In this document: in pieces, positions 6,973 through 14,004 of the stretch
Numbering within the stretch: the first letter of the stretch is position 1
How the letters are laid out: each line of letters begins with the position of its first letter
From: DASZTV01 sp036267875
GTDB taxonomy: Bacteria > Actinomycetota > Actinomycetes > JAFAQI01
Length of the DNA stretch: 14,004 nt
Direction: 5' to 3'
Assembly: GCA_036267875.1 (NCBI GenBank)
Contig: DATAVE010000148.1
Coordinates: 1-14,004 of the forward strand
Notes under the pieces: model-generated
The model's input: only the letters and a program-made list of their open reading frames with translations
What the model was told of the DNA's origin: nothing
Databases searched by the model: none
Translations under genes and position numbers: made by a program

Positions 6973-7362
6973 ATGCGACCGGCCGCGACGGTGACCCGGC
7001 GAACCGTGCTCGGTGCCGGTTTGTTGCTCATAGCGGGCTGTAAGCACACCCGGGCCTCACATTCGGCCACGCTCCCGCCAGACGAGTCGGCGCTCAACGC
7101 CCTACTTGCCGACGAGGCCTCGGTGCTTGCGGCAACGACGGACCCAACACAGTTCGCAATGCATGTGCAGCACTACGTAGCACTCGGCGGCTCCACAACC
7201 GGCTACGCCGCCCCGCCCATGCAGCCTGTGGGGGCGTACCGACGACTTCTTGGTAGCAGCACGACATCACTACGTCAGGCGGCGATCGACGCAGTCGACG
7301 GAACCCACGCGGCAACCTTCGCGAGCATCGCCGCCTCTCATGAAGTAATGCTTCGTGGCTGA
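6973..7362 (+). CDS. Putative Tat-exported lipoprotein, function unknown
   Basis: 129 residues, ATG start. The N-terminus has a twin-arginine motif TRRTVL (residues 8-13), a hydrophobic segment and a lipobox IAG-C with Cys23, so the mature protein is probably lipid-anchored on the outer face of the membrane. The remaining ~105 residues look helical and Ala-rich, and I recognise no family. It overlaps the following DUF4439 gene by 8 bp, so the two products are probably made together. As I recall, mycobacteria also have two small Ala-rich genes between proS and rimP, and this pair sits in that place. The protein may itself be a diverged ferritin-like helical bundle, but that is a guess. Confidence is high that it is a gene and low for any role. 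Confidence 0.75.
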   Translation: MRPAATVTRRTVLGAGLLLIAGCKHTRASHSATLPPDESALNALLADEASVLAATTDPTQFAMHVQHYVALGGSTTGYAAPPMQPVGAYRRLLGSSTTSLRQAAIDAVDGTHAATFASIAASHEVMLRG

Positions 7363-7774
7363 GCTCACCGCACTGCGCGAGGCGCTTGCCGCGGAGCAGG
7401 CCGTCGTCTACGGCTACGGCGTGGTCGGCGCGCACCTGTCGGGAAAGGCGGAGAAGTACGCCGCGGCTCGGCTGGTCGCACATCAGGAGCTCCGCGACCA
7501 GCTGGCTGCGTTGATCCAGCAGATCGGCGCGGTCCCGGCGTCGGCGCTACCGGCCTACCAGCTGCCGTTTCCGGTCACCGATGCCGTCGAGGCGCGACGG
7601 CTCGGCGGCACGTTGGAGAACGGCTCGGCAGGCGCCGCGTGGGATCTGACCGCGGCGACGTCATCGGCATCGCCCGGCCGGCAGCTCGCCGTCGATTGGC
7701 TCATCGATGTCGCGAAGGCCGCGGCATTGTGGGGAGCGTCGAACGCCCTCCCTGGGCAGTCGGCTACAAGCTGA
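7355..7774 (+). CDS. DUF4439 ferritin-like domain protein
   Basis: 139 residues, GTG start inside the end of the lipoprotein gene. The sequence fits DUF4439, a ferritin-like four-helix family found mostly in Actinobacteria: ALREALAAEQAVVYGYGVVGAH at residues 5-26, a second helix with RLVAHQELRDQLAALI, the linker LPAYQLPFPVTD and a C-terminal helix pair ending near ALWG. Glu and His in the first two helices (AEQ, AHQE) could be metal ligands, but the full ferritin ligand set is not evident, so iron storage should not be assumed. There is no signal peptide of its own. Its 3' end overlaps proS on the opposite strand by 11 bp. It is co-transcribed with the lipoprotein; the cellular role is unknown. 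Confidence 0.82.
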   Translation: MAELTALREALAAEQAVVYGYGVVGAHLSGKAEKYAAARLVAHQELRDQLAALIQQIGAVPASALPAYQLPFPVTDAVEARRLGGTLENGSAGAAWDLTAATSSASPGRQLAVDWLIDVAKAAALWGASNALPGQSATS

Positions 7775-9491
7775 GTGTCGCGACCGCGTCGGCCAACGGC
7801 ACGGTGCGCCGCTCGCCGGTCGCGCGATCCTTGACCTCGATGTTGCCTTCGGCCAGCGCCTTGCCGACGACGATGACCGTCGGCATCCCGAGCAGGTCGG
7901 CATCGGCGAACTTCATGCCGGCCGATCCGTCACGGTCGTCGAGCAGCACGGTTCGGCCGGCCGCCTCGAGGTCCTCGGCAAGCTTCGTCGCTGCCGCGAG
8001 CGGCGCCTCGTCCTTGCCGACTGGGACGATGTGGAACTCGAAGGGCGCGATCGAGGCGGGCCAGCACAAGCCGGAGTCATCGAGTCGCTGCTCCGCAACG
8101 GCCGCTACGGCGCGCGACACTCCGATGCCGTAGGACCCCATCGTGATCCGGATCGCCTCACCGTCAGGCCCTTGCGCATCAAGGGAGAAGGCGTCGGCGT
8201 ACTTCTTGCCGAGCTGGAAGACATGGCCGATCTCGATTCCTCGGGCGATCGAGAGCTCACCACCACAACGGCCGCAACGATCGCCGTCTCTGATCTCCAC
8301 TGCGCCGAGTTCGCCGGCGGCAGTGAAGTCGCGGTCACGAACGACGTTGGCGGCGTGGCGGTCCTGCTCGTTCGCCCCTGTTACCCACGCGCTGCCAGGT
8401 GCGACGGTGGGGTCGACCACGTAGCGCACGCCCCACTCGGCGAGGCGCTGCGGCCCGATGTAGCCAGGCACCAGACCTGGGACCGTCTTGATCAGCTCGG
8501 CATCGGCAATCTCGACCTCGACCGGCTCCAGCTGCCCGCCGATCCGCTTCAGGTCGATCTCGCGGTCGCCGGGCACGCCGACGATCAGCAGCTCCCAATC
8601 CTTGCCGGGATCACGGGTCTTCAGCACGACGTTCTTCAAGGTGTCTGCCGCACTGTTCGCGACCCCGCGCTCTTCGAGCAGGTCGACCAACGACTCGATG
8701 GTCGGGGTGTTCGGGGTGTCGAGTACCTCGCTCGCCGGGTGGCCCGACGGATCGTGTGGCTCAGGTATCCGGATCTCCACCGCCTCTGTGTTCGCGGTGT
8801 AGTCGCAGTTGGCGCACTGGACGAAGGTGTCCTCGCCGTACTCCGCCGGAGCGAGGAACTCCTCACTCGCGGAGCCACCCATCGCTCCCGAGACCGCAAA
8901 GGCGATCCGGTAGTCCAGGCCGAGCCGGGTGAAGATCCGCTGGTAGGCGCCGCGGTGAGCGTCGTACGCCGCCTGCAGTCCCTCGTCATCGAGGTCGAAG
9001 GAGTAGGAGTCCTTCATCACGAACTCGCGACCTCGCAGCAGCCCGGCACGCGGCCGCGCCTCGTCGCGATACTTCGTCTGGATCTGGTAGAGCGAGACCG
9101 GGTAGTCGCGGTAGGAGGCGTACTCGCTCTTCACGAGCAGCGTGAACAGCTCCTCGTGGGTCGGCGCGAGCAGATAATCGTTGTCCTTGCGGTCGCGCAG
9201 CCGGAAGATGCCGTCGCCGTAGCTCTCGTAGCGCCCGCTGGCGTCGAAGACCTCGCGCGGGATCATCGCGGGGAACAACACCTCCTGGGCGCCGATCCAG
9301 TTCATTTCCTCGCGTACGACGTTGGCGACGTTGTCGAGGATGCGCTTGCCGAGCGGCAGCCACGAGTAGATGCCCGGCGCAAGTCGCCTGATGTATCCGG
9401 CGCGAACGAGCAGTCGATGGCTCGGCAGCTCTGCGTCCGCGGGATCGTCGCGAAGAGTACGAAGGAACAGCTGCGACATCCGGGTGGGCAT
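7764..9491 (-). CDS. proS: Proline--tRNA ligase (ProRS, bacterial type)
   Basis: 575 residues, ATG start; MPTRMSQLFLRTLRDDPADA is the usual start for this family in Actinobacteria. A class II synthetase that charges tRNA-Pro. Motif 1 lies around EVLFPAMIP (residues 70-78). APTHEE (109-114) and motif 2 YRDEARPRAGLLRGREF (141-157) bind proline and ATP; motif 3 is GSYGIGVSR (452-460). Residues about 224-405 are the editing (INS) domain of bacterial-type ProRS, flanked by two CxxC pairs (226/229 and 406/409) that could hold a metal. The anticodon-binding domain follows from about 480. The start is 10 bp after the OppF-type ATPase stop with no clear ribosome binding site, suggesting read-through from the transporter operon. 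The end overlaps DUF4439 tail-to-tail. Confidence 0.97.
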   Translation of the reverse strand: MPTRMSQLFLRTLRDDPADAELPSHRLLVRAGYIRRLAPGIYSWLPLGKRILDNVANVVREEMNWIGAQEVLFPAMIPREVFDASGRYESYGDGIFRLRDRKDNDYLLAPTHEELFTLLVKSEYASYRDYPVSLYQIQTKYRDEARPRAGLLRGREFVMKDSYSFDLDDEGLQAAYDAHRGAYQRIFTRLGLDYRIAFAVSGAMGGSASEEFLAPAEYGEDTFVQCANCDYTANTEAVEIRIPEPHDPSGHPASEVLDTPNTPTIESLVDLLEERGVANSAADTLKNVVLKTRDPGKDWELLIVGVPGDREIDLKRIGGQLEPVEVEIADAELIKTVPGLVPGYIGPQRLAEWGVRYVVDPTVAPGSAWVTGANEQDRHAANVVRDRDFTAAGELGAVEIRDGDRCGRCGGELSIARGIEIGHVFQLGKKYADAFSLDAQGPDGEAIRITMGSYGIGVSRAVAAVAEQRLDDSGLCWPASIAPFEFHIVPVGKDEAPLAAATKLAEDLEAAGRTVLLDDRDGSAGMKFADADLLGMPTVIVVGKALAEGNIEVKDRATGERRTVPLADAVATLSL

Positions 9492-9501
9492 GCCGACGAG
9501 A

Positions 9502-10791
9502 CTATTCGGCGGCCGGTGCCACCTCCTCGCGATATTTCAGGCACGCCACCTTCGTCACACCCACCTCGAAGAGCGGCGGGTCAAGGTAGTCCTCGCGAAA
9601 GTCGACCGCGACAGAATCGGCGGCGGTTCGGATGTCACGAACGCCAGTCCATAGCGGCTCGGCCGGGGTCTCCGTGCGGATGACGTCGAGGAGCCCGCTG
9701 ACCTCGGCACCAGTGTGCCCGCCGCCAGCAGGGAGTGTTGCCGAGGTTGCCGGCCGCTCGAGGACCCCGAGAGAGCCGACCACTGGTCGCTCGGCCTCAT
9801 AGTCCGCGCCGGCACGTACCCAATGCCGTTCGAGCAGGTCGGCGAGGTCGCGACTCTCCCACCCACACCGGTCGAACGCCACCGGACACCGCGGATGGAA
9901 CGAACAGCCAAGCGGTGGCTCGGCAGCGTCGGGGACCTCGCCACGCGGCAGGTCGCGGGCAACCGATCGCGACGGATCCGGCTCGGGGATGGCACTGAGC
10001 AGCGCCTGGGTGTACGGGTGCCGCGGGTTGGCATAGATCTCGGCGGCCGGCCCGTATTCGACGACCCGGCCGAGGTACATGATCGCGATGTTGTCGCAGA
10101 AGAACTTTGCCGTCGCGAGATCGTGCGTGACGTATAGATAGGTGAGACCGAGGTCGCGCTTGAGCTCCAGCATCAGCTCGAGGATCTTGGCCCGAACACT
10201 CATATCGAGCGCCGACACAGGCTCATCAGCAACGAGCAGGTCCGGACCGCAGATCACAGCGCGGGCGATCACGACGCGTTGCTTCTGCCCCCCGGACAGA
10301 CTGCCGGGATAGACGTCGATATAGCGCTCGGCAGGAGTCAGACCGACCCGCTCGAGTGCCTCCGCGACAAGTGCGCGCCGGGTCGCCTTGTCCTTGGCGA
10401 TGCCGTGGATTCGCAACGGGTCGCCCACGGCTTCGCCGACCGTCATCGCCGGGTTGAGAGAGGCGTTCGGATCCTGGAAGACCAGCTGCATGCGGCGCCG
10501 CAGCGGCCGCAACGCCGACTCGCGAAGGTTGGTCAGGTCCGTGCCGTCGAAGTGAACCGATCCCGATGTCACGGACACAGTTCGCAGCGCGGCCCGACCC
10601 AGAGTCGTCTTGCCGCTGCCGGACTCGCCGACCACGCCAAGCACCTCGCCCCGGCGCAACTTGAGACTGACCCCGTCGACCGCTTTGACCGACCCGACTT
10701 CCCGTCCCGCCATGCGTTGTAGGAAGCTGCCGCGTAGCCCGAAGTGCACCCGAACGTCGGCGAGCTCGAGCAAGACATCGTCGTCAGGCAT
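9502..10791 (-). CDS. Peptide-type ABC transporter ATPase (OppF/DppF) with C-terminal insertion
   Basis: 429 residues from ATG at 10791 (GGAG ten bases upstream; overlaps the previous stop by 8 bp). A cytoplasmic ATPase that pairs with the OppD-like domain to drive uptake of peptides or related solutes. Walker A GESGSGKT (55-62), Q-loop Gln106, signature LSGGQKQR (165-172), Walker B LLVADEP (185-191) and switch His223 are all present. The Oligo_HPY region begins with GCSFHPRCPVAFDRC (295-309), but the usual end of that region (PPLFEVG...VACLKY) appears only at 405-420. About 90 extra residues lie between them, separating Cys296, Cys302 and Cys309 from Cys417. In the partner ATPase domain the same gap is 17 residues. 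The inserted part has no family I recognise. The substrate cannot be told from the sequence. Confidence 0.92.
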   Translation of the reverse strand: MPDDDVLLELADVRVHFGLRGSFLQRMAGREVGSVKAVDGVSLKLRRGEVLGVVGESGSGKTTLGRAALRTVSVTSGSVHFDGTDLTNLRESALRPLRRRMQLVFQDPNASLNPAMTVGEAVGDPLRIHGIAKDKATRRALVAEALERVGLTPAERYIDVYPGSLSGGQKQRVVIARAVICGPDLLVADEPVSALDMSVRAKILELMLELKRDLGLTYLYVTHDLATAKFFCDNIAIMYLGRVVEYGPAAEIYANPRHPYTQALLSAIPEPDPSRSVARDLPRGEVPDAAEPPLGCSFHPRCPVAFDRCGWESRDLADLLERHWVRAGADYEAERPVVGSLGVLERPATSATLPAGGGHTGAEVSGLLDVIRTETPAEPLWTGVRDIRTAADSVAVDFREDYLDPPLFEVGVTKVACLKYREEVAPAAE

Positions 10792-12661
10792 GCAACCAGC
10801 ACTCCACGGGATGGCCGCCACCGAGCTCGACAGCTTGGGGGAAGCGCTCGGAGCAGATGTCCATCACGGCCGGGCACCTCGGGTGGAATCGGCATCCGGT
10901 CGGCGGTGCGGCGAGATCCGGCGGTGCGCCGTCGATGTAGTGAAGCCCGGTCGTCGACAGGCTGATCGTCGACGCAAGCAGCTCGCGCGTATACGGATGT
11001 TGGGGATCGGCGAACACCGACGGCACCGGTCCTTGCTCCACGATGCGCCCGGCGTACATCACGGCAATCCGGTCACACGCTTCCGCCACGATGCCGAGGT
11101 TGTGCGTAATGAACAGGACCGAGGTGTCGAAGTTGCGCTTGATGTCGGCCAGGATCTCGAGGATCTGCGCCTCGACGAGTACGTCGAGCGCCGTCGTCGG
11201 CTCGTCGGCGATGACGAACTTGGGTTGGAGAACCAACGTGAGGGCGATGAGGATGCGCTGACGCATCCCGCCCGAGAACTCGTAGGGGTAGTTGTCGAAG
11301 CGGGTCGGCGGGATGCCGACACCAGCGAGCGCGTCGAGCGAGCGCTTGCGGATCTCGTCATCGGAGAGCTGGCGCTCGTGGGTCCTGAGCAGCTCAGCGA
11401 AATGCGCGCTCACCCGCATCAGCGGGTCGAGGCGGGTCATCGGTTCCTGGAAGATCATGCCGAGCGAAGGGCCACGCAGCCAACGCAGCTCTTCCTGTGG
11501 CAGGCCGATCAGGTTCCGTCCCTCGAACTCGACTACGCCGTCGCTGATCGCGGCGTCCGGCAGCAGACCAATCAGGCCACGGGCAAGCGTCGACTTTCCA
11601 CTACCCGACTCTCCGACGACACCGAGCGTCTCGCCTTGGCGCAGGTCGAAAGACACCCCGTCCACGGCTTGCACGGGCCCGCGCTCACTGGCGTACCAGA
11701 CCCGCAGGTCGCGAACCCGCATCACCGGCGTCGCGGGAAGCTCGGCCGTGAGCGAGGTGACGGGCGGCGTCGCCGGCGGGTCCAACCGCCCGAAGCGGCG
11801 CTGCCGCAACAGCGGGTTGATCGTGTCGTTGAGGCTCTCGCCCAACAGCGTGAGGCCGGTCACCAGCACGACGATTGCCAGGCCGGGAAACAGTCCGGTC
11901 CACCAGTAGCCGGCCTGCGCATCGTCGATGCCTCGCGAGATGTCATAGCCCCACTCCGCCGCGGCGGAGGGATCGATGCCGATGCCGAGGAACGACAACG
12001 CCGCGAGCGTCAGGATCGCGTCGGCGGCGTTCAGCGATGCGAGCACAGGCACCGACTGCACGACGTTGGCGAAGACATAGCGCCGGATCACCGTGCGCGG
12101 TCGAGCTCCGAGTACCCGGCCAGCCTCGACGTACGGCTCCTCACGAACCGACAGCACGCTGTTGCGAACGACGCGGAAGTACTGCGGGATGTAGACCACG
12201 GTGATCGCGATCGCTGCAGTGGCGACGCCGCCACCAATGGAGCCCTGCAGCAGGAACGCGATCACGATCGCGAGCAGGAGGTACGGAAACGCGATCAGCG
12301 AGTCGTTGATCAGGACCAGGATCCGGTCGAGCCATCCGCCGAAGTAGCCGGAGATCAGGCCCAGCGGAACACCGATGACGATGCTCAGCAGCAGCGCAAG
12401 GACGACAACCTCGATCGACGTGCGCGCGCCCCAGATCACTCTCGACAGGACGTCGTCGGACTGCACCGTCGTGCCGAGCCAGTGATGCGCCGACGGCGCG
12501 GCTTGCTGCGCGAAGCGCACCCCGTGCGCCGTGTACTGGTTGAAGCCGTACGGCGCGATCAGCGGCGCGAATACAGCAAGCACCAGGAAGATCACGGTGA
12601 TCGTGAGACCGACCCAGAACAAGACGCGCGGCAGCCCCCGCATATTGCGGATGGCCCCCAT
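10784..12661 (-). CDS. Fused peptide ABC transporter permease-ATPase (OppC-OppD)
   Basis: 625 residues, ATG start with GGTGA seven bases upstream; the start shares one base with the previous stop (TGATG). Residues 1-290 are a DppC/OppC-type permease: an N-terminal membrane segment (about 13-36), several more between 84 and 275, and the EAA loop EAGRVLG (179-185) that contacts the ATPase. A linker of about 20 residues leads into an OppD-type ATPase with Walker A GESGSGKS (350-357), Gln405, signature FSGGMRQR (462-469), Walker B FVIADEP (482-488) and His520. The Oligo_HPY end is complete, with Cys590, Cys596, Cys603 and Cys621, the four-cysteine pattern linked to an iron-sulfur cluster in related importers. 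No internal stop or frameshift is seen. Permease/ATPase fusions of this kind are known in Actinobacteria. Confidence 0.94.
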   Translation of the reverse strand: MGAIRNMRGLPRVLFWVGLTITVIFLVLAVFAPLIAPYGFNQYTAHGVRFAQQAAPSAHHWLGTTVQSDDVLSRVIWGARTSIEVVVLALLLSIVIGVPLGLISGYFGGWLDRILVLINDSLIAFPYLLLAIVIAFLLQGSIGGGVATAAIAITVVYIPQYFRVVRNSVLSVREEPYVEAGRVLGARPRTVIRRYVFANVVQSVPVLASLNAADAILTLAALSFLGIGIDPSAAAEWGYDISRGIDDAQAGYWWTGLFPGLAIVVLVTGLTLLGESLNDTINPLLRQRRFGRLDPPATPPVTSLTAELPATPVMRVRDLRVWYASERGPVQAVDGVSFDLRQGETLGVVGESGSGKSTLARGLIGLLPDAAISDGVVEFEGRNLIGLPQEELRWLRGPSLGMIFQEPMTRLDPLMRVSAHFAELLRTHERQLSDDEIRKRSLDALAGVGIPPTRFDNYPYEFSGGMRQRILIALTLVLQPKFVIADEPTTALDVLVEAQILEILADIKRNFDTSVLFITHNLGIVAEACDRIAVMYAGRIVEQGPVPSVFADPQHPYTRELLASTISLSTTGLHYIDGAPPDLAAPPTGCRFHPRCPAVMDICSERFPQAVELGGGHPVECWLHA

Positions 12662-13689
12662 CAGAATCTCACCCGGGGGTCGATCCAGGCATTGATGATG
12701 TCGATCAGCAGGCTGATCACGACCACGGCGAGTGCGAAGGCCGTGACGATCCCCTGCACCGCCGTGTAGTCGCGCGCCTCTAGATAGAAGACCAAACGGT
12801 TGCCGATGCCCGGCCAGTTGAAGGTCTCCTCGGTGAGTACGGCGCCCGACATCAATAGCGCCGCCTGCAACCCCGTAACCGTAACGATCGGGACCATCGC
12901 GTTGCGCAGCGCGTGACGCACGAGCACGCCGCGCTCGCCGATGCCACGCGCCCGCGCCGCCTCGATGTAGTCACCCTTCAGCGTCTGGATCACATTGACC
13001 CGAACGAGCCGGGTGATCACACCCGAGATCGTGAGACCCAGGACCGTGGCCGGGAGAACGAGATGACTGAGCAGGCTGGGGATGTCTCCCCACTTGCCGT
13101 CGATCATCGCGTCGAGGATCAGGATGTTGGTGTGCGGCTTGATGTCGAGCTGGGTGAGGACGTCCGCCTGACTCGTCGGTGGCAGCCAGTGCAGGACATG
13201 GCTGAACAGCTCCTGGGCGAGCAGGCCGAGGAAGAACACCGGCGCGGCGTAGATCACGATCCCGAACAGCCGCGAGGAAACGTCTACCCACGTGTCGCGC
13301 ATCCGTCCCGCGAGCAACCCCAACGGCACGCCGACGAGCACCGCGATGAACATCGCGGACACAGTCAGCTCGAGCGTCGCGGCACCGTTCTGCTTGATGA
13401 TCTGCGTGACCGGTCGATCGTCGGTGATCGTCGTGCCGAAGTTGCCGCTGAGGACATGCTTGAGGTACTCGCCGTACTGCACGATCAACGGCTTGTCGAA
13501 GCCCGCCTGTGCCTCGCGCACCTTTAGCTGGGCCTTCGTCAGGTGCGCGCCGACCGATGCCGCAATCGGGTTGCCGGGCGCAACCCGCATCAGCAGGAAC
13601 ACGATGGTGAGCAGGATGAACACCATCGGCACGACCAGGATCAGCCGCGTCAGCAGGTACCGACGCAGCGATCCGGTCGTCGCTGCCAC
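12661..13689 (-). CDS. Peptide-type ABC transporter permease (OppB/DppB)
   Basis: 342 residues, GTG start. An inner-membrane permease that forms the channel with the OppC-like half of the next protein. It opens with LRRYLLTRLILVVPMVFILL (residues 8-27), the usual OppB N-terminal membrane helix, followed by an external loop carrying LSGNFGTTI, then membrane segments at about 105-128, 140-160, 205-225, 262-285 and 312-334. The EAA loop is EAARARG (243-249). NWPGIGNRLV (291-300) and the ending DPRVRF are family features. No strong ribosome binding site precedes the GTG; the solute-binding protein gene ends 21 bp upstream. Length and motifs are normal. Whether the solute is a dipeptide, an oligopeptide or something else cannot be decided here. 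Confidence 0.94.
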   Translation of the reverse strand: MAATTGSLRRYLLTRLILVVPMVFILLTIVFLLMRVAPGNPIAASVGAHLTKAQLKVREAQAGFDKPLIVQYGEYLKHVLSGNFGTTITDDRPVTQIIKQNGAATLELTVSAMFIAVLVGVPLGLLAGRMRDTWVDVSSRLFGIVIYAAPVFFLGLLAQELFSHVLHWLPPTSQADVLTQLDIKPHTNILILDAMIDGKWGDIPSLLSHLVLPATVLGLTISGVITRLVRVNVIQTLKGDYIEAARARGIGERGVLVRHALRNAMVPIVTVTGLQAALLMSGAVLTEETFNWPGIGNRLVFYLEARDYTAVQGIVTAFALAVVVISLLIDIINAWIDPRVRF

Positions 13690-13710
13690 GCGCTGGGTTG
13701 CGAGTAGCTG

Positions 13711-14004
13711 TTAGCTCTTGCCGACCAGCCAAAACCGGAAGGTGTACGACGGGTCGAGCGTCGACTGCACACCGGTGACGCCGGTGCCGACCGCAGCGAC
13801 CTGCCCGCCCTGCCAGATCGGGATCACCGGCACGTCGTCGGCGAGCTGGGTCTGCATGTCGGCGAACGCCTGCGCCCGCTTGGCGCTGTCGTTCGTGCCC
13901 TCCTCGGCGCTGAGGTCCTTGTCGACCTGCTGGCTGCAGTAGTGGTCGTCGAGGAAGTCCTTGTTGCAGATGAAGAACGGCTCGGTGTAGTCGTCCGCGT
14001 CCGG
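13711..14004 (-). CDS. ABC transporter solute-binding protein (family 5), C-terminal fragment
   Basis: The last 97 codons of a gene that starts beyond the right edge, read in frame to a TAA at 13713-13711. The visible part includes PFFICNKDF, the helical segment AKRAQAFADMQTQLADDVPV, IPIWQGGQVAAVGTGVTGVQ and the end YTFRFWLVGKS. The stretch in which a helix is followed by DDVPVIPIWQ and a hydrophobic strand is typical of the C-terminal lobe of SBP_bac_5 (OppA/DppA) proteins, which capture substrate outside the cell and deliver it to OppB/OppC. Two cysteines (in ICN and YCS) lie 13 residues apart in the visible part. The gene is on the same strand and 21 bp from the OppB-type permease. Signal peptide, lipobox and binding pocket are outside the window. 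Confidence 0.8.
   Translation of the reverse strand, partial: PDADDYTEPFFICNKDFLDDHYCSQQVDKDLSAEEGTNDSAKRAQAFADMQTQLADDVPVIPIWQGGQVAAVGTGVTGVQSTLDPSYTFRFWLVGKS

Noticed and set aside
7707..9683. A 658-codon open frame on the plus strand opposite proS
   Set aside because: It covers a clearly functional proS with all class II synthetase motifs on the minus strand and shows no domain of its own.
10792..10821. Longer OppF-type ATPase starting at 10821
   Set aside because: The extra ten residues lie inside the previous gene and show no conservation; ATG at 10791 gives the usual short lead into the ATPase fold and a normal 8-bp overlap.
10610..12769. A 719-codon open frame on the plus strand opposite the transporter genes
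   Set aside because: It spans two real genes on the other strand, has Arg/Asp/Gln-heavy composition and no known motif; a shadow of high-GC codon usage.
1..14004. Mobile elements, CRISPR array, tRNA or rRNA genes, toxin-antitoxin or defence genes
   Set aside because: I looked for transposase or integrase motifs, regularly spaced repeats, tRNA-like ends and small gene pairs with such features, and found none; nearly all sequence is taken up by recognised housekeeping and transport genes.

Overview
The window is a high-GC, tightly packed bacterial segment that reads as an actinobacterial chromosome. The order (opp) - proS - [lipoprotein and DUF4439 on the other strand] - rimP - nusA - ylxR - infB - rbfA - truB - ribF - rpsO is the actinobacterial version of the nusA-infB translation cluster. 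IF2 has the long Gly/Pro/Arg-rich linker usual in Actinobacteria, and 8 of the 14 CDS, including 8 of the 13 whose start is visible, begin with GTG or TTG. I cannot place it below phylum level. No rRNA, tRNA, insertion sequence, phage gene or CRISPR array is visible. No stretch of 300 bases lacks a gene; the largest gaps are 100 bp (63-162) and 85 bp (5112-5196).

Layout, read in the direction of transcription (mostly the minus strand, so from the right edge leftwards). (1) 14004-9502: a peptide-type ABC importer made of the C-terminus of the solute-binding protein (cut by the window edge), an OppB-type permease, a single protein fusing an OppC-type permease to an OppD-type ATPase, and an OppF-type ATPase with an unusual insertion near its C-terminus. 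Neighbouring genes overlap or lie within 21 bp. (2) 9491-7764: proS, 10 bp after the OppF stop, so probably on the same transcript. (3) 6973-7774, plus strand: a Tat-type lipoprotein overlapping a DUF4439 ferritin-like gene. This pair runs tail-to-tail into proS with an 11-bp overlap, and starts 44 bp from rimP on the opposite strand. (4) 6928-163: rimP, nusA, ylxR, infB, rbfA, truB and ribF, covering ribosome maturation, transcription elongation/termination, translation initiation, tRNA pseudouridylation and FMN/FAD synthesis. (5) 133-1: a separate leader and the first 20 codons of rpsO (S15), which runs off the left edge.

This is mainly a housekeeping region; I found no evidence of a new defence or mobile system. 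The points most worth a second look are the roughly 90-residue insertion in the OppF-type ATPase, which separates the third and fourth cysteines of the family's C-terminal four-cysteine motif; the OppC-OppD fusion; possible RNA hairpins that would hide the ribosome binding sites of rpsO and infB; and the uncharacterised lipoprotein/DUF4439 pair.
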